64,000 bases of DNA from assembly GCA_003250975.1 (NCBI GenBank), contig QKIY01000035.1:1-64000 (forward strand), in the 5' to 3' direction. The stretch is from Gammaproteobacteria bacterium. GTDB taxonomy: Bacteria > Pseudomonadota > Gammaproteobacteria > Eutrophobiales > Eutrophobiaceae. Position 1 is the first letter of the stretch. Every line of letters begins with the position of its first letter. The notes beneath the pieces were generated by a model. That model made no database searches. It was given only the letters and a program-made list of their open reading frames with translations, and had not been told where the DNA came from. Of the stretch, positions 36,207 to 44,645 are shown one piece after another. A program made the translations under genes and the position numbers.

Positions 36207-37661
36207 ATGGAAATCTTAAATTCACTGAAGCAAACACTAGGCGAGCAGTTGCCGGGAATACTGGGCGCTGTTGCGATACTGATCGTCGGCTGGATACTGG
36301 CCATCGCCATCAAGGCGGGGATCAAAAAGGCCCTGGGGATCCTGAAGCTTAATGAAAGGATCAATCGGGACAGGGCCATGGATGCAAAGATGGACGTAGA
36401 AAACCCCATCGCCACGGTCACATTCTGGGTCATTATTCTCTTTACCGCCATCGCCATACTGGACGTACTGGGTCTGGACTTGGTTTCGGCGCCGCTGAAC
36501 AGGCTGGCTGAGCAGATATTTAACTATATACCCAACCTAGTTGGCGGTGTGGTGCTGATTGTCGTGGCCTGGATGATTGCCTCCGGGGTGAAGATCTTGG
36601 TGAACAAGACACTGGCCTCTACCAAGCTGGATGAAAAGCTCTCTAGGGAAGCGGGAATTACGCCGATGAGCAAGAACCTGGCGAATGCCATGTACTGGTT
36701 CATTATCCTGCTATTCTTGCCTGCCATCCTCGGTGCACTGGAGCTTGGGGGTTTGCTGGATCCGGTACAGGCCATGGTCGACAAGATCCTGAGTATCATC
36801 CCGAACATTTTTGCTGCCGTGGTGATTGGTGTCGTTGGCTGGTTTGTGGCCAAGATACTGCGGGACCTGGTGACCAACCTGCTCTTGGCTGCAGGAACGG
36901 ACAAACTGGGGCAAAAGGCCGGGCTCAAGGGTAATGTCAGCATATCGCGCCTGGCCGGTATCATTATCTTCATATTTATCTTCATCCCCGCCCTGATCGC
37001 GGCGCTCAATGCCCTGCAGATCGAGGTTATCTCCAAACCGGCAACTGATATGCTGGCAGTGATACTCAATGCTATCCCGAATGTCTTTGCGGCCATTGTG
37101 ATCATCATGGTCACATACTATGTAGCGAAGCTGGCGGCCAGCCTGGTCGTCAATCTGCTGGATGGGATGGATTTCAATGCACTGCCGGCCAAGATTGGCC
37201 TGGGCGAGGCCTTCGACAGGACCTTCACAGCCTCCGGCCTGGTGGGCAAGATCATCATCTTTTTCGCCATGCTGTTTGCCACCGTGGAAGCTGCCAACCG
37301 GCTCGGTTTCAGCGAGGTTCGCAACCTGGTCTCCACCTTCATCGGTTTCGGCGGCCAGGTCCTGCTGGGCTCGGTCATCTTGGCCGTTGGTGTCTGGCTG
37401 GCTAACCTGGCCTACCAGGGTATTCTGCGGGTCACTGGTGATGATGCCCATGCCATGGCCGGCCTTGCCCGTATCGCCATCCTGATGCTGGTTGCCGCCA
37501 TGGGTCTGCGTTCCATGGGGATCGCGGATGACATCGTCAACCTGGCCTTCGGTCTCACACTTGGCTCCGTCGCGGTCGCCGTGGCCCTGTCCTTTGGGTT
37601 GGGGGGCCGGGAGGCCGCCGGCAAGCAGATGGAATACTGGCTGGAAAAACTCAGAAAGTAG
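36207..37661 (+). CDS. CmpX-like membrane protein with repeated conserved TM-helix modules
   Basis: The 484-residue protein contains at least four internal copies of a module with a helix of the form IPN(L/I)x4VVIVVGWxxA followed by a soluble linker (around residues 10, 120, 200 and 280). It ends in a GSVAVAVALSFGLGGREAAGK segment also present in CmpX and MscS relatives. Proteins of this type are annotated as small-conductance mechanosensitive channel family, but the canonical MscS beta domain is not evident. In Pseudomonas, CmpX is linked to envelope stress. Transcription stops at the hairpin 37687-37711. Confidence 0.85.
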   Translation: MEILNSLKQTLGEQLPGILGAVAILIVGWILAIAIKAGIKKALGILKLNERINRDRAMDAKMDVENPIATVTFWVIILFTAIAILDVLGLDLVSAPLNRLAEQIFNYIPNLVGGVVLIVVAWMIASGVKILVNKTLASTKLDEKLSREAGITPMSKNLANAMYWFIILLFLPAILGALELGGLLDPVQAMVDKILSIIPNIFAAVVIGVVGWFVAKILRDLVTNLLLAAGTDKLGQKAGLKGNVSISRLAGIIIFIFIFIPALIAALNALQIEVISKPATDMLAVILNAIPNVFAAIVIIMVTYYVAKLAASLVVNLLDGMDFNALPAKIGLGEAFDRTFTASGLVGKIIIFFAMLFATVEAANRLGFSEVRNLVSTFIGFGGQVLLGSVILAVGVWLANLAYQGILRVTGDDAHAMAGLARIAILMLVAAMGLRSMGIADDIVNLAFGLTLGSVAVAVALSFGLGGREAAGKQMEYWLEKLRK

Positions 37662-37686
37662 TCTGGCATCTCCTTGAACCTGCAAG

Positions 37687-37711
37687 CCCCTGCCCCGGCA
37701 GGGGTTTTTTT
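37687..37711 (+). terminator. Intrinsic terminator after CmpX-like gene
   Basis: CCCCTGCC, CC, GGCAGGGG followed by seven T residues, 25 bases after the stop. In RNA the loop opens to about four to six bases. Confidence 0.9.
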
Positions 37712-37753
37712 ATCCGGTTGGCGGCCGCCGGCTGCCAGCATAAGATTGAAGGT

Positions 37754-38992
37754 ATGCTACATACTCCCCCTCAATGGCCCCGTGCGATCGTCTTCGTCGA
37801 TATGGACGCCTTCTTTGCATCCATCGAGCAGATGGATGATCCGTCACTGAAAGGCCGTCCGGTCGGGATCACCAACGGTGCGCAGGGTACCTGCCTGATC
37901 ACCAATTCCTACGAGGCGCGTGCCTATGGCATCCATACCGGCATGCGCCTGAGACAGGCGAGACAACTGTGCCCCGAGCTGATCCAGATCGCAGCGCGGC
38001 CGCAGCGGTATGCCGAGGTGTCCACCGCCATCATGACGGCATTGCAGGACATCAGTCCGGATATTGAGGTCTTTTCCGTCGATGAGGCATTCATTGATGT
38101 AACGCATTGCCAGCGCTTCTGGAAAAAGGGGCCGGAATATATTGCGCGGCTTGCAAAGGAGCGTGTCCACGAGGCCGTGGGTGTAACCTGTACTGTCGGC
38201 CTGAGTGGGGACAAGACCACGGCCAAGTTTGCGGCCAAGCAGGTCAAGCCGGATGGCTTCAATGTGATCCCGCCGTGGCAGGCCAGGGAGGCCCTGCGTG
38301 ATGTGCCGGTCACGGCGCTGTGCGGGATCGGCAAGGGGATCGGCAAATTCCTTGCGCGCTATGGAGTACGGACCTGCGGCGATATGGCACGTCTCCCGAT
38401 CAGTATCTTGGCGCAACGTTTCGGTGACCCCGGGCGGCGAATCTGGCATATGTGCCAGGGCAAGGACCCGGCCAGGGTGGAAACCCAGGTTGCCGCACCG
38501 AAATCCATGGGACACGGCAAGGTTATGCCGCCGGATACCTGTGATGCCGATGTAATCCTGACCTATCTGATGCACATGAGTGAAAAGCTGGCTGCGCGCC
38601 TGCGGCGAAACCGTATGCAGGCCCGGCAATTTGCTATCGGCTTGCGTGTCCATGGTGACTGGATTGGCGGCAAGTTTGCCTGTCCGGTCCCCACCGATGA
38701 CAGCCATGTGATCATTGACCTGTGTCGGCAGGTGATAGAGGCTGACTGGCAGGGGGAGGGGATACACGGTGTGCAGGTGACGGCCCTGGACCCGGCACCG
38801 GCCATGCAGCAACTGGAGATGTTTGCCGAGACATCAGTTAAGCAGCAGCGCCTCAATGCGGTGATGGATGCGATCAATCAGCGCTACGGTGAGTTTGCGC
38901 TGGCGCCGGCACAATTACTCAATCGCTCTTCTATGCCGAATGTTATCGCCCCGGCGTGGAAGCCGCATGGCCATCGGCAATTCATTCCCTGA
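37754..38992 (+). CDS. dinB: DNA polymerase IV (Y-family, translesion)
   Basis: This error-prone DNA polymerase bypasses lesions. The 412-residue product has the palm motifs FVDMDAFFAS and SVDEAFIDVT, which hold the catalytic acidic residues, and ARAYGIHTGM in the fingers. The thumb and little-finger regions follow. A QLEMF segment near residue 355 resembles a beta-clamp-binding motif but lies before the usual C-terminal position. The start ATG 37754 (MLHTPPQWPRA) is chosen over an in-frame start at 37718, which would lie in the terminator region. No clear LexA box was seen. Confidence 0.93.
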   Translation: MLHTPPQWPRAIVFVDMDAFFASIEQMDDPSLKGRPVGITNGAQGTCLITNSYEARAYGIHTGMRLRQARQLCPELIQIAARPQRYAEVSTAIMTALQDISPDIEVFSVDEAFIDVTHCQRFWKKGPEYIARLAKERVHEAVGVTCTVGLSGDKTTAKFAAKQVKPDGFNVIPPWQAREALRDVPVTALCGIGKGIGKFLARYGVRTCGDMARLPISILAQRFGDPGRRIWHMCQGKDPARVETQVAAPKSMGHGKVMPPDTCDADVILTYLMHMSEKLAARLRRNRMQARQFAIGLRVHGDWIGGKFACPVPTDDSHVIIDLCRQVIEADWQGEGIHGVQVTALDPAPAMQQLEMFAETSVKQQRLNAVMDAINQRYGEFALAPAQLLNRSSMPNVIAPAWKPHGHRQFIP

Positions 38993-39094
38993 GCAGGCTG
39001 GAATAACAGATAAATACCTGTGTGATCCCGGCTTCCATAGGGTAGAATCCGCCGGATTATTTAATTCCTTTTCAGATTAACGTCAGGAATCTCT

Positions 39095-39367
39095 ATGGAT
39101 TTAAAAATTTTATTTACAGTGTTTAGCGTTATATTTATTGCGGAGTTGGGTGACAAGACACAGTTGGCAACCTTGTTGTTTGCCGCAGACAAGGAAGTGA
39201 GCAAACTGACTGTTTTTATCGGGGCGTCGCTGGCGCTGATCGTGGCTTCTGGGATCGGTGTGCTCGCCGGTGGACTTATATCCCACTACATCAGTGAAAA
39301 ATACCTGAACTATCTGGCCGCAGCCGGTTTTATCCTTATCGGGATCTGGACATTGGTGCGGGCCTGA
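39095..39367 (+). CDS. Half-size TMEM165/GDT1 family cation transporter subunit
   Basis: The 90-residue membrane protein has three hydrophobic helices and the family signature AELGDKTQLAT (residues about 16-26). Full-length GDT1/UPF0016 proteins carry two such repeats. Single-repeat bacterial members are thought to form dimers and to transport Mn2+ or Ca2+. No second half-gene is next to it. The ATG follows CAGGAATC. Confidence 0.85.
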   Translation: MDLKILFTVFSVIFIAELGDKTQLATLLFAADKEVSKLTVFIGASLALIVASGIGVLAGGLISHYISEKYLNYLAAAGFILIGIWTLVRA

Positions 39368-39411
39368 TGATGTCCGCCCATGAAAACGTTACGGATTAAA
39401 GTTGTTCAACC

Positions 39412-40050
39412 TTACATCAGGGCATCCAAAACTTCCTTGGTATTCAACAATTGTTCAATTTTTGCCTTGAATGCGATGGGGACGGCCTGTTTTGCATGAC
39501 TGGGTGGATTTACAAAATCCCCACCCAGATCATCCCTGCCGTTAATGGTTGTCTCTGTAATTACCCTGCCTTCACTATCCATAACTTTAAGGGTCAGGTT
39601 ATAAATAAGCGCGGTATTTGTATAGGTATCGCTTTTCCATTCGTTTAATATAAGTATCATCAAGCGATGGGCATTACTTTCACCCATTCTTTCAACAACA
39701 TTGCTCACGGAATCTGTCTTGCTTGCAACGATCGATGTCACTTCGAATCCCTGCTTTTCTAAAGCCCGCTTTACCGTTGCTGTAATGTCTCCCGCCAGGG
39801 AATTACCGCTGGCTGTCGTCACATCGAACGGGTTTCCAAAGCCACCACGTTGCAGGCCGACAAAATCGGGAGATTTTTCGCTGGTCCTGACGTAGACCCG
39901 CAGGTCTATTGTAGAAATAGCCAGTTTGGATGATCCTTTTCCGTTAAATGCGATATCAACATCATGGTAGGCGTGCTTGTTACCGACGGCACATCCATTC
40001 AGCGCAAAATACGCCAGCAACAATATAGTATATTTCAATTTCTTATTCAT
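39412..40050 (-). CDS. Outer-membrane-type lipoprotein, YajG-like
   Basis: The 212-residue product has a lipobox LNGCA (Cys20). It resembles the YajG/DUF-type lipoproteins in which a ferredoxin-like domain follows (segments DLRVYVRTSE, DITATVKRALEKQGFEV, RLMILILNEW). The family function is unclear. The ATG follows GGGGAAAAACG. An outer-membrane barrel gene lies 72 bases upstream on the same strand, and the two share a similar ribosome-site region, so co-expression is plausible. Confidence 0.7.
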   Translation of the reverse strand: MNKKLKYTILLLAYFALNGCAVGNKHAYHDVDIAFNGKGSSKLAISTIDLRVYVRTSEKSPDFVGLQRGGFGNPFDVTTASGNSLAGDITATVKRALEKQGFEVTSIVASKTDSVSNVVERMGESNAHRLMILILNEWKSDTYTNTALIYNLTLKVMDSEGRVITETTINGRDDLGGDFVNPPSHAKQAVPIAFKAKIEQLLNTKEVLDALM

Positions 40051-40122
40051 CGTTTTTCCCCAATAGATATTGTGTTGATATCGTTAATAGTAGTTGGTTT
40101 ATTAGATATGCAACAGTCAGAA

Positions 40123-40845
40123 TCAGAACTTATAACCCAGGGTAGCCATGCCGATAAATTTTTCAAAATCATGCTCATCATTGAACAGATCGACATAGGT
40201 GGCGAAATAGCTTGCATTCAGTCCCAGGTATATTTTTTCGGTGATATCGTAGTCTATACCAACCATGAGCTGTCCTGCCAACCCTGTGGCATCGTCACTA
40301 CCTGTTATTGTCGTGGTGCCCGTGCCTGTAGTGGTAATTATGACAGCATCTACATCAACCCAGGAAGCGCCCAGCCCTGCGCCGATATAAGGATGTAATC
40401 GCTCATTTATCAGAGTGCCCGCATGGTCTCTGAGCAGGAAATTTACCATTACGGCATCTATCTCGGGGCTGTAGTGTTCTTCCGTTGTGTCCGGCACACA
40501 GAAAATACAGAATTCGGTACGATTCCCTCCATAGTCAGCATCCGTTAGCCGCATATATTGCAGTCCGATAGAGAAATTCCCGGGATAGTTATCCACCCAG
40601 AACTGGGCGCCAAACGTGTTTCCGGTATCCGAATCGAAATCCGTGCCTTCCACTTCAAAAAACAGATCCGTAACCCCACCAACCTCGGTATCCCCGGTAT
40701 TCACGCCGAACTGTACTTCTGCCCGGTAATCAGCGGAATAGGCTGTTACATAAGTTAATAACAACAGGATTAACAGAAAATACCGCAACAATATTGCGGG
40801 GCCGGTCATATCATCTGGTTTAATCTGCAAAGTTACTGATTCCAT
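40123..40845 (-). CDS. Small outer-membrane beta-barrel protein
   Basis: The 240-residue product has a hydrophobic export segment (about residues 17-36 of a long N-terminus) and eight or so alternating strands. It ends in the sequence ATLGYKF, the C-terminal aromatic typical of eight-stranded barrels. A cysteine pair CIFC lies in a surface loop. The ATG at 40845 has a strong ribosome site (AAAGGGGAAG) although a start at 40809 would give a more usual signal peptide. Function unknown; it could be a porin-like or adhesive protein. Confidence 0.75.
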   Translation of the reverse strand: MESVTLQIKPDDMTGPAILLRYFLLILLLLTYVTAYSADYRAEVQFGVNTGDTEVGGVTDLFFEVEGTDFDSDTGNTFGAQFWVDNYPGNFSIGLQYMRLTDADYGGNRTEFCIFCVPDTTEEHYSPEIDAVMVNFLLRDHAGTLINERLHPYIGAGLGASWVDVDAVIITTTGTGTTTITGSDDATGLAGQLMVGIDYDITEKIYLGLNASYFATYVDLFNDEHDFEKFIGMATLGYKF

Positions 40846-40967
40846 TTTTCTTCCCCTTTGGTTTTATGCTTGATACGGGAAAGTCTAATGACGGGTTATC
40901 TATTTGAGGAGTTACAGGTAACTTACAACTGACTTACAAATTTTTTCCTCTTTTTCAAGTCAGGGGG

Positions 40968-41858
40968 CTAATGTGGCTGAATCAGGGAGTGGATAAAAGT
41001 CTCGACGGCCCCTGTATAATCTGGATCCTTACCCAGTTGAGAATTTATTTCACCGTGGGTGAGCCAGAGTCCCATCAACGAAGATGTCCTGCCCATCTCT
41101 AGGGCCTTCGAAATAAATTGTTCGTGGTATTTGCACGGGTTATCAATTCGTTTTCTGGAACAGACTGCAAAAACAGGCGGACCATTTTTCTCCAGTAATT
41201 CATAAGGAGAAATTTTCCTCCAATAATCCGGATTTTCGCCAAATGCATAATCATAGAGGGGCAGATGCCTTTGGTTCATAAGCTGGACAATATTCAGCGC
41301 TGCACTATCGAGTACAACGGTACCCAGCCAGGGCCGGACATGCATGGGGTAATAATTGGAAGGTGCCGCAGTCAACATTGAAACGAGGTGTCCTCCTGCT
41401 GAATGTCCCATCAGAATAAACTTTTCGGGATCGCCTCCCCATGATGGGGCTTTCTTCTGGGCGGTGGACAGTGATAAAGCGACATCATTGGCCTGTTCCA
41501 ATGGGTCCGTATCCGGAAGCAGCCTGTAGTTTGTCGATATAAAAACAAACCCCTGGGGCAGCCAGCGGCTTAGTTTATTATGGAGCAGACGGTTGCTTGA
41601 CTTGTTGCCAAGACGCCATGCGCCGCCATGTACAAGAAAAATAACCGGAGCGGAAGATGCATTTTCAGGTATATATACGTCAAATTTCTGCTGCTCGAAT
41701 TCACCATAAGGGATATCTTTCAGGATCACCGTATTGGCCGGCAAATTAGCCGGCCAATAGTCTGTGTCACTTTCAGCCAGGCTTTCCTGTATAGAATTTG
41801 CCAGTACTAATTGATAATGGAATGCGAAAAATAAAATCAAGTAACAGATTGTTTTCAT
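40968..41858 (-). CDS. Exported alpha/beta-hydrolase (esterase)
   Basis: The 296-residue product has a signal peptide (residues 1-20), the oxyanion motif HGGAW, the nucleophile GHSAGGH and a late His (LTHGE). This fits the alpha/beta-hydrolase-3 (hormone-sensitive lipase-like) family. It probably cleaves short acyl or peptide esters in the periplasm. It is the last gene of the minus-strand series that begins with the C39-like peptidase at 46830, 29 bases after the GFA-family gene. Confidence 0.88.
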   Translation of the reverse strand: MKTICYLILFFAFHYQLVLANSIQESLAESDTDYWPANLPANTVILKDIPYGEFEQQKFDVYIPENASSAPVIFLVHGGAWRLGNKSSNRLLHNKLSRWLPQGFVFISTNYRLLPDTDPLEQANDVALSLSTAQKKAPSWGGDPEKFILMGHSAGGHLVSMLTAAPSNYYPMHVRPWLGTVVLDSAALNIVQLMNQRHLPLYDYAFGENPDYWRKISPYELLEKNGPPVFAVCSRKRIDNPCKYHEQFISKALEMGRTSSLMGLWLTHGEINSQLGKDPDYTGAVETFIHSLIQPH

Positions 41859-41887
41859 TTATACCCGTTTCCCGGACCTGTTAATGA

Positions 41888-42313
41888 CTATTGTAAATGC
41901 CTTTTCGGAAATTCACTGAAGCACTTGAGTGCAGCCGGGTCCCTGAACCAGGGAGCACGCGAATCCCAGAAGATATTCTGAAAAGGTTCTATATCCGGTT
42001 TTTCGTCCAGTGTCCCGCAAGGGACGACGACATTCATCCCCCCTTTGACGTGCCAGGGTAATGTGGACCCGCAGTTTGAGCAGAAGCAGGTGGTAAAGTA
42101 CTTTGCTTCGGGAAGTTCATAACGTGAAATTTGCCCCTCACCTGAGAGCCACTTGAATCGTTCCGGCGGGACGAAGATGTTCGGTGAGAAGGCACTGCCG
42201 GTGATTTTCCGGCACCTTGAACAGTGGCAGTATTGAAAGACCTTGAAGGGACCGGTGATTTGGTAGCTGATACTACCACAGAGGCAACTGCCCCTGTATG
42301 TATGTTCACTCAT
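41888..42313 (-). CDS. GFA family (glutathione-dependent formaldehyde-activating enzyme-like) protein
   Basis: The 141-residue zinc protein has the GFA cysteine pattern: CLCGSISY, HCSRCRKITGSAF, CFCSNCGSTLPW, and the C-terminal DSRAPWF. The family is named after a formaldehyde-glutathione activating enzyme, but most members have unknown substrates, including thiol-conjugated carbonyls. It lies 17 bases after the Rieske gene, in the same minus-strand operon as two amide ligases, so a thiol- or amide-related role is conceivable. Confidence 0.9.
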   Translation of the reverse strand: MSEHTYRGSCLCGSISYQITGPFKVFQYCHCSRCRKITGSAFSPNIFVPPERFKWLSGEGQISRYELPEAKYFTTCFCSNCGSTLPWHVKGGMNVVVPCGTLDEKPDIEPFQNIFWDSRAPWFRDPAALKCFSEFPKRHLQ

Positions 42314-42330
42314 ATCTCTGCTCCGGATAT

Positions 42331-42681
42331 TTACAGGATCAATTTTATATTATTGTCCCTGACCTCAAGCTCGACCCTTTCCAGGTATCTTCCTAGGCAG
42401 GGGCCATAGATGCAGAAACCATTCTCTATCCTGAATTGGGCGCCATGCGTTGAGCACTGGATGACGCTGCCGCTCAGGTCGAGAAACTTGTCCGGCATCC
42501 ATTCCAGATTGACACCGGTATGCGGGCAACTGTTGATATAACCGTATATTGAATCGTCTTTGCGTACGATAAAAAAATCGAAAGTCTCATCATTGAGTTC
42601 AATAGTAAATCCCCTGGCACGGTTTGCAGGGATATCATCAATTGTGCAGATATCAAATGTTGTGGCCATGGCGGTATTCAT
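42331..42681 (-). CDS. Rieske-type 2Fe-2S protein
   Basis: The 116-residue single-domain protein binds a Rieske cluster through CPH (SCPHTGVNLEW) and CSTH (IQCSTHGAQF). It resembles the small Rieske ferredoxins that give electrons to dioxygenases or hydroxylases. The coding start overlaps the end of the N-formylglutamate amidohydrolase-like gene by 29 bases; ATG 42681 is used, and ATG 42669 is also possible. It may be the redox partner for an enzyme of the same operon, but no oxygenase is present here. Confidence 0.88.
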   Translation of the reverse strand: MNTAMATTFDICTIDDIPANRARGFTIELNDETFDFFIVRKDDSIYGYINSCPHTGVNLEWMPDKFLDLSGSVIQCSTHGAQFRIENGFCIYGPCLGRYLERVELEVRDNNIKLIL

Positions 42682-43381
42682 TCTCAAGCTTGTTCACGGC
42701 AGTAACAATAGTATGCCTGATCTCTCGCCATAGTTTACCCGATACATGCCGCTGATTAACCTCGATTTCAATGCCGCAATAATTATTACCGTCAAACTGT
42801 TTTCTCAAATATGTCGTCAGGCCATCGGCGGTGCCGAGGTATGGGTAATTGCGCCGTACTCTCAACCTGGGAGCAATCTGTTTTAGCAATGATTGTAGCC
42901 GGATACACGAGGTACGTTCTTCGAATCTCGATGGGTCATACAATAGGCCGATATCGGCCTTGCGAGTTTTTCTCCCCAGGTTGGGAGCAAAGGAGTGAAT
43001 GGAAAAATGCATCATCGGTGAACCGGCCTTTATCCGATTTCTAATCCATCTTTCGAGATCATTTCGATAGGGAAAATAATACTCACGGATAATCTGCTCT
43101 TTTGTTTTGCTATCAAGGTCCCGGGTAAATTCGGAAAACAAGTTTTTGTGATGCAGGGAACGGTTAAGGTCAACCAGTAAACGGCTGATGTCGGAAAATA
43201 CAAGTGGTGATTCCAGTGAAGAAGATAGATGCCTCGCCAGTCCCAGTGCTCCGGCGTCCCAGCCACGGTGTGATTTCAGGACAGATAATTTATTTTTGAA
43301 CAGGAGCTGATAGTCCGGGGGGATAGAGTGACCGCCGTGTTCGCAGGAAAAGATGAGTCTGAAGTTTTTTCTCAACGCCAT
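42653..43381 (-). CDS. N-formylglutamate amidohydrolase-like protein
   Basis: The 242-residue cytosolic protein has the family motifs SCEHGGHSIPP, HRGWDAGALGLARHL, SIHSFAPN and IGLLYDP, forming a zinc-dependent amidohydrolase fold. Known members release formate from N-formylglutamate in histidine catabolism or act on related N-acyl amino acids; no other histidine-degradation genes are present. The ATG 43381 lies eight bases after the ligase stop; a TTG at 43396 is also in frame. In this context it may cleave an amide made by the ligases. Confidence 0.88.
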   Translation of the reverse strand: MALRKNFRLIFSCEHGGHSIPPDYQLLFKNKLSVLKSHRGWDAGALGLARHLSSSLESPLVFSDISRLLVDLNRSLHHKNLFSEFTRDLDSKTKEQIIREYYFPYRNDLERWIRNRIKAGSPMMHFSIHSFAPNLGRKTRKADIGLLYDPSRFEERTSCIRLQSLLKQIAPRLRVRRNYPYLGTADGLTTYLRKQFDGNNYCGIEIEVNQRHVSGKLWREIRHTIVTAVNKLENEYRHGHNI

Positions 43382-43388
43382 TCTGTCG

Positions 43389-44645
43389 CTAGTCAATTCC
43401 TATAAATAGTTTACCATTGGCGAGGCAATCCGACAGGACGCGATAGGTCTCCTGCATCCTTGAACGCTTCATGCGCTGACCGATGGCCCTTTGGATGCGT
43501 CTGGCCAGAGTTCCTTCCCTGATTATAAAATCCAGCGCTGGCCTGATCTCTTTGTTTTCATCTACATTTCCAATCAAGGTGGTTTCGAGCAGATATTGCC
43601 AGAGTTCCCGCGCTTCGCAGTCCTGGTCAGGAAAATCAAACAGGGCCAGGTAGTCGTGGTTTCGGATTACACAGCACTCTGCATTTTTCACACTGTTACT
43701 CAATATTTCTGCCAGTTTTGCTGTAGTCAGTGCATTCTGGGTATTACTGTCTGACCAATCACTGCTAACCAGTTTTTTCAGCGTACCAATGATGAGGGCC
43801 GTGATCGCAATGTCTGCTAGCGGTGTCTCCTGCGTGTCGAGCAGCCGTATCTCGATTGTATTGCGATCAAAACGGGCAATAGCGCCGCGAGAATTCAGCC
43901 ATTCATGTTGCAATATTTTTTGCGGATCGTATGGCGCGATCTCTCGATACATGGGTTCCAATATCGTGCGTTGATAATCCTTGCGGTTCATGACCGGTTC
44001 AGGAATCACCAACCCCGTAATGCTGGGTATGCTATCGGCATTGCGGCGGTAGGTTTCCAGGCGTGTATCCATCAGGCCTGTATAATCGCTATCCATGATG
44101 GGTGAACTGGCGGCAATCGCCGGTAACAAGGGTAGCAGACAACGGACTGCGGCGTGCAGCAGGGCGAATTCCTGATCATTAGCGAAAGGCAAGTTCAGGT
44201 GCATGCTTTGCAGGTTGGCCCAGCCATGCCCGCGGCAATCAAAGATACGGTTGTAGGCGTCATAGATCTCGGCAGAATCATGCGGCCAGAGCCGGGTCTC
44301 CAGGAACGGGTTCATCCAGGGATGCATCGCCGTCGGCATCAATCGGCCATTCATGTCCTCGAGTATCCGGTTGATGCGGTAAATACTGTTGAGGAACTGG
44401 TTAGAGAGATTTGCGAGTGAGGCGGCAGGGCCATTAGTTTTGACTTCGATGACATGGAGTACCAGTTCATTGGACCAGGCAACGGGACCGTCTTCTATAT
44501 CGTTGACATATTCACCCGCAACAACTTTCAGGACCTTATCCGTTACCGGCAGGACATCGGCCTGGTCACGGTCAACGATCATGTACTCAATTTCTATCCC
44601 GTAGCCCGCAAACAGGGGCAGTATATCTTCCGTTGCCATTGTCAT
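43389..44645 (-). CDS. GCS2-type glutamate-cysteine ligase-like carboxylate-amine ligase
   Basis: The 418-residue product has the glutamate-cysteine ligase 2 fold with GIEIEYMIVD, LMPTAMHPWMNP and HGWANLQSMHLNLPF, which contribute to the acidic metal and ATP site. Such enzymes join a carboxylate (usually gamma-carboxyl of Glu) to an amine with ATP. A role in making glutathione is unlikely from position alone, because no gshB is linked; an unknown small amide is more plausible. The ATG overlaps the stop of the ATP-grasp gene by four bases (ATGA). Confidence 0.9.
   Translation of the reverse strand: MTMATEDILPLFAGYGIEIEYMIVDRDQADVLPVTDKVLKVVAGEYVNDIEDGPVAWSNELVLHVIEVKTNGPAASLANLSNQFLNSIYRINRILEDMNGRLMPTAMHPWMNPFLETRLWPHDSAEIYDAYNRIFDCRGHGWANLQSMHLNLPFANDQEFALLHAAVRCLLPLLPAIAASSPIMDSDYTGLMDTRLETYRRNADSIPSITGLVIPEPVMNRKDYQRTILEPMYREIAPYDPQKILQHEWLNSRGAIARFDRNTIEIRLLDTQETPLADIAITALIIGTLKKLVSSDWSDSNTQNALTTAKLAEILSNSVKNAECCVIRNHDYLALFDFPDQDCEARELWQYLLETTLIGNVDENKEIRPALDFIIREGTLARRIQRAIGQRMKRSRMQETYRVLSDCLANGKLFIGID

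Noticed and set aside
36711-37685. 324-codon minus-strand frame opposite the CmpX-like gene
   Set aside because: Its His/Gln/Asp-rich product looks like the antisense of hydrophobic codons; the plus-strand frame has a ribosome site, membrane helices and a terminator.
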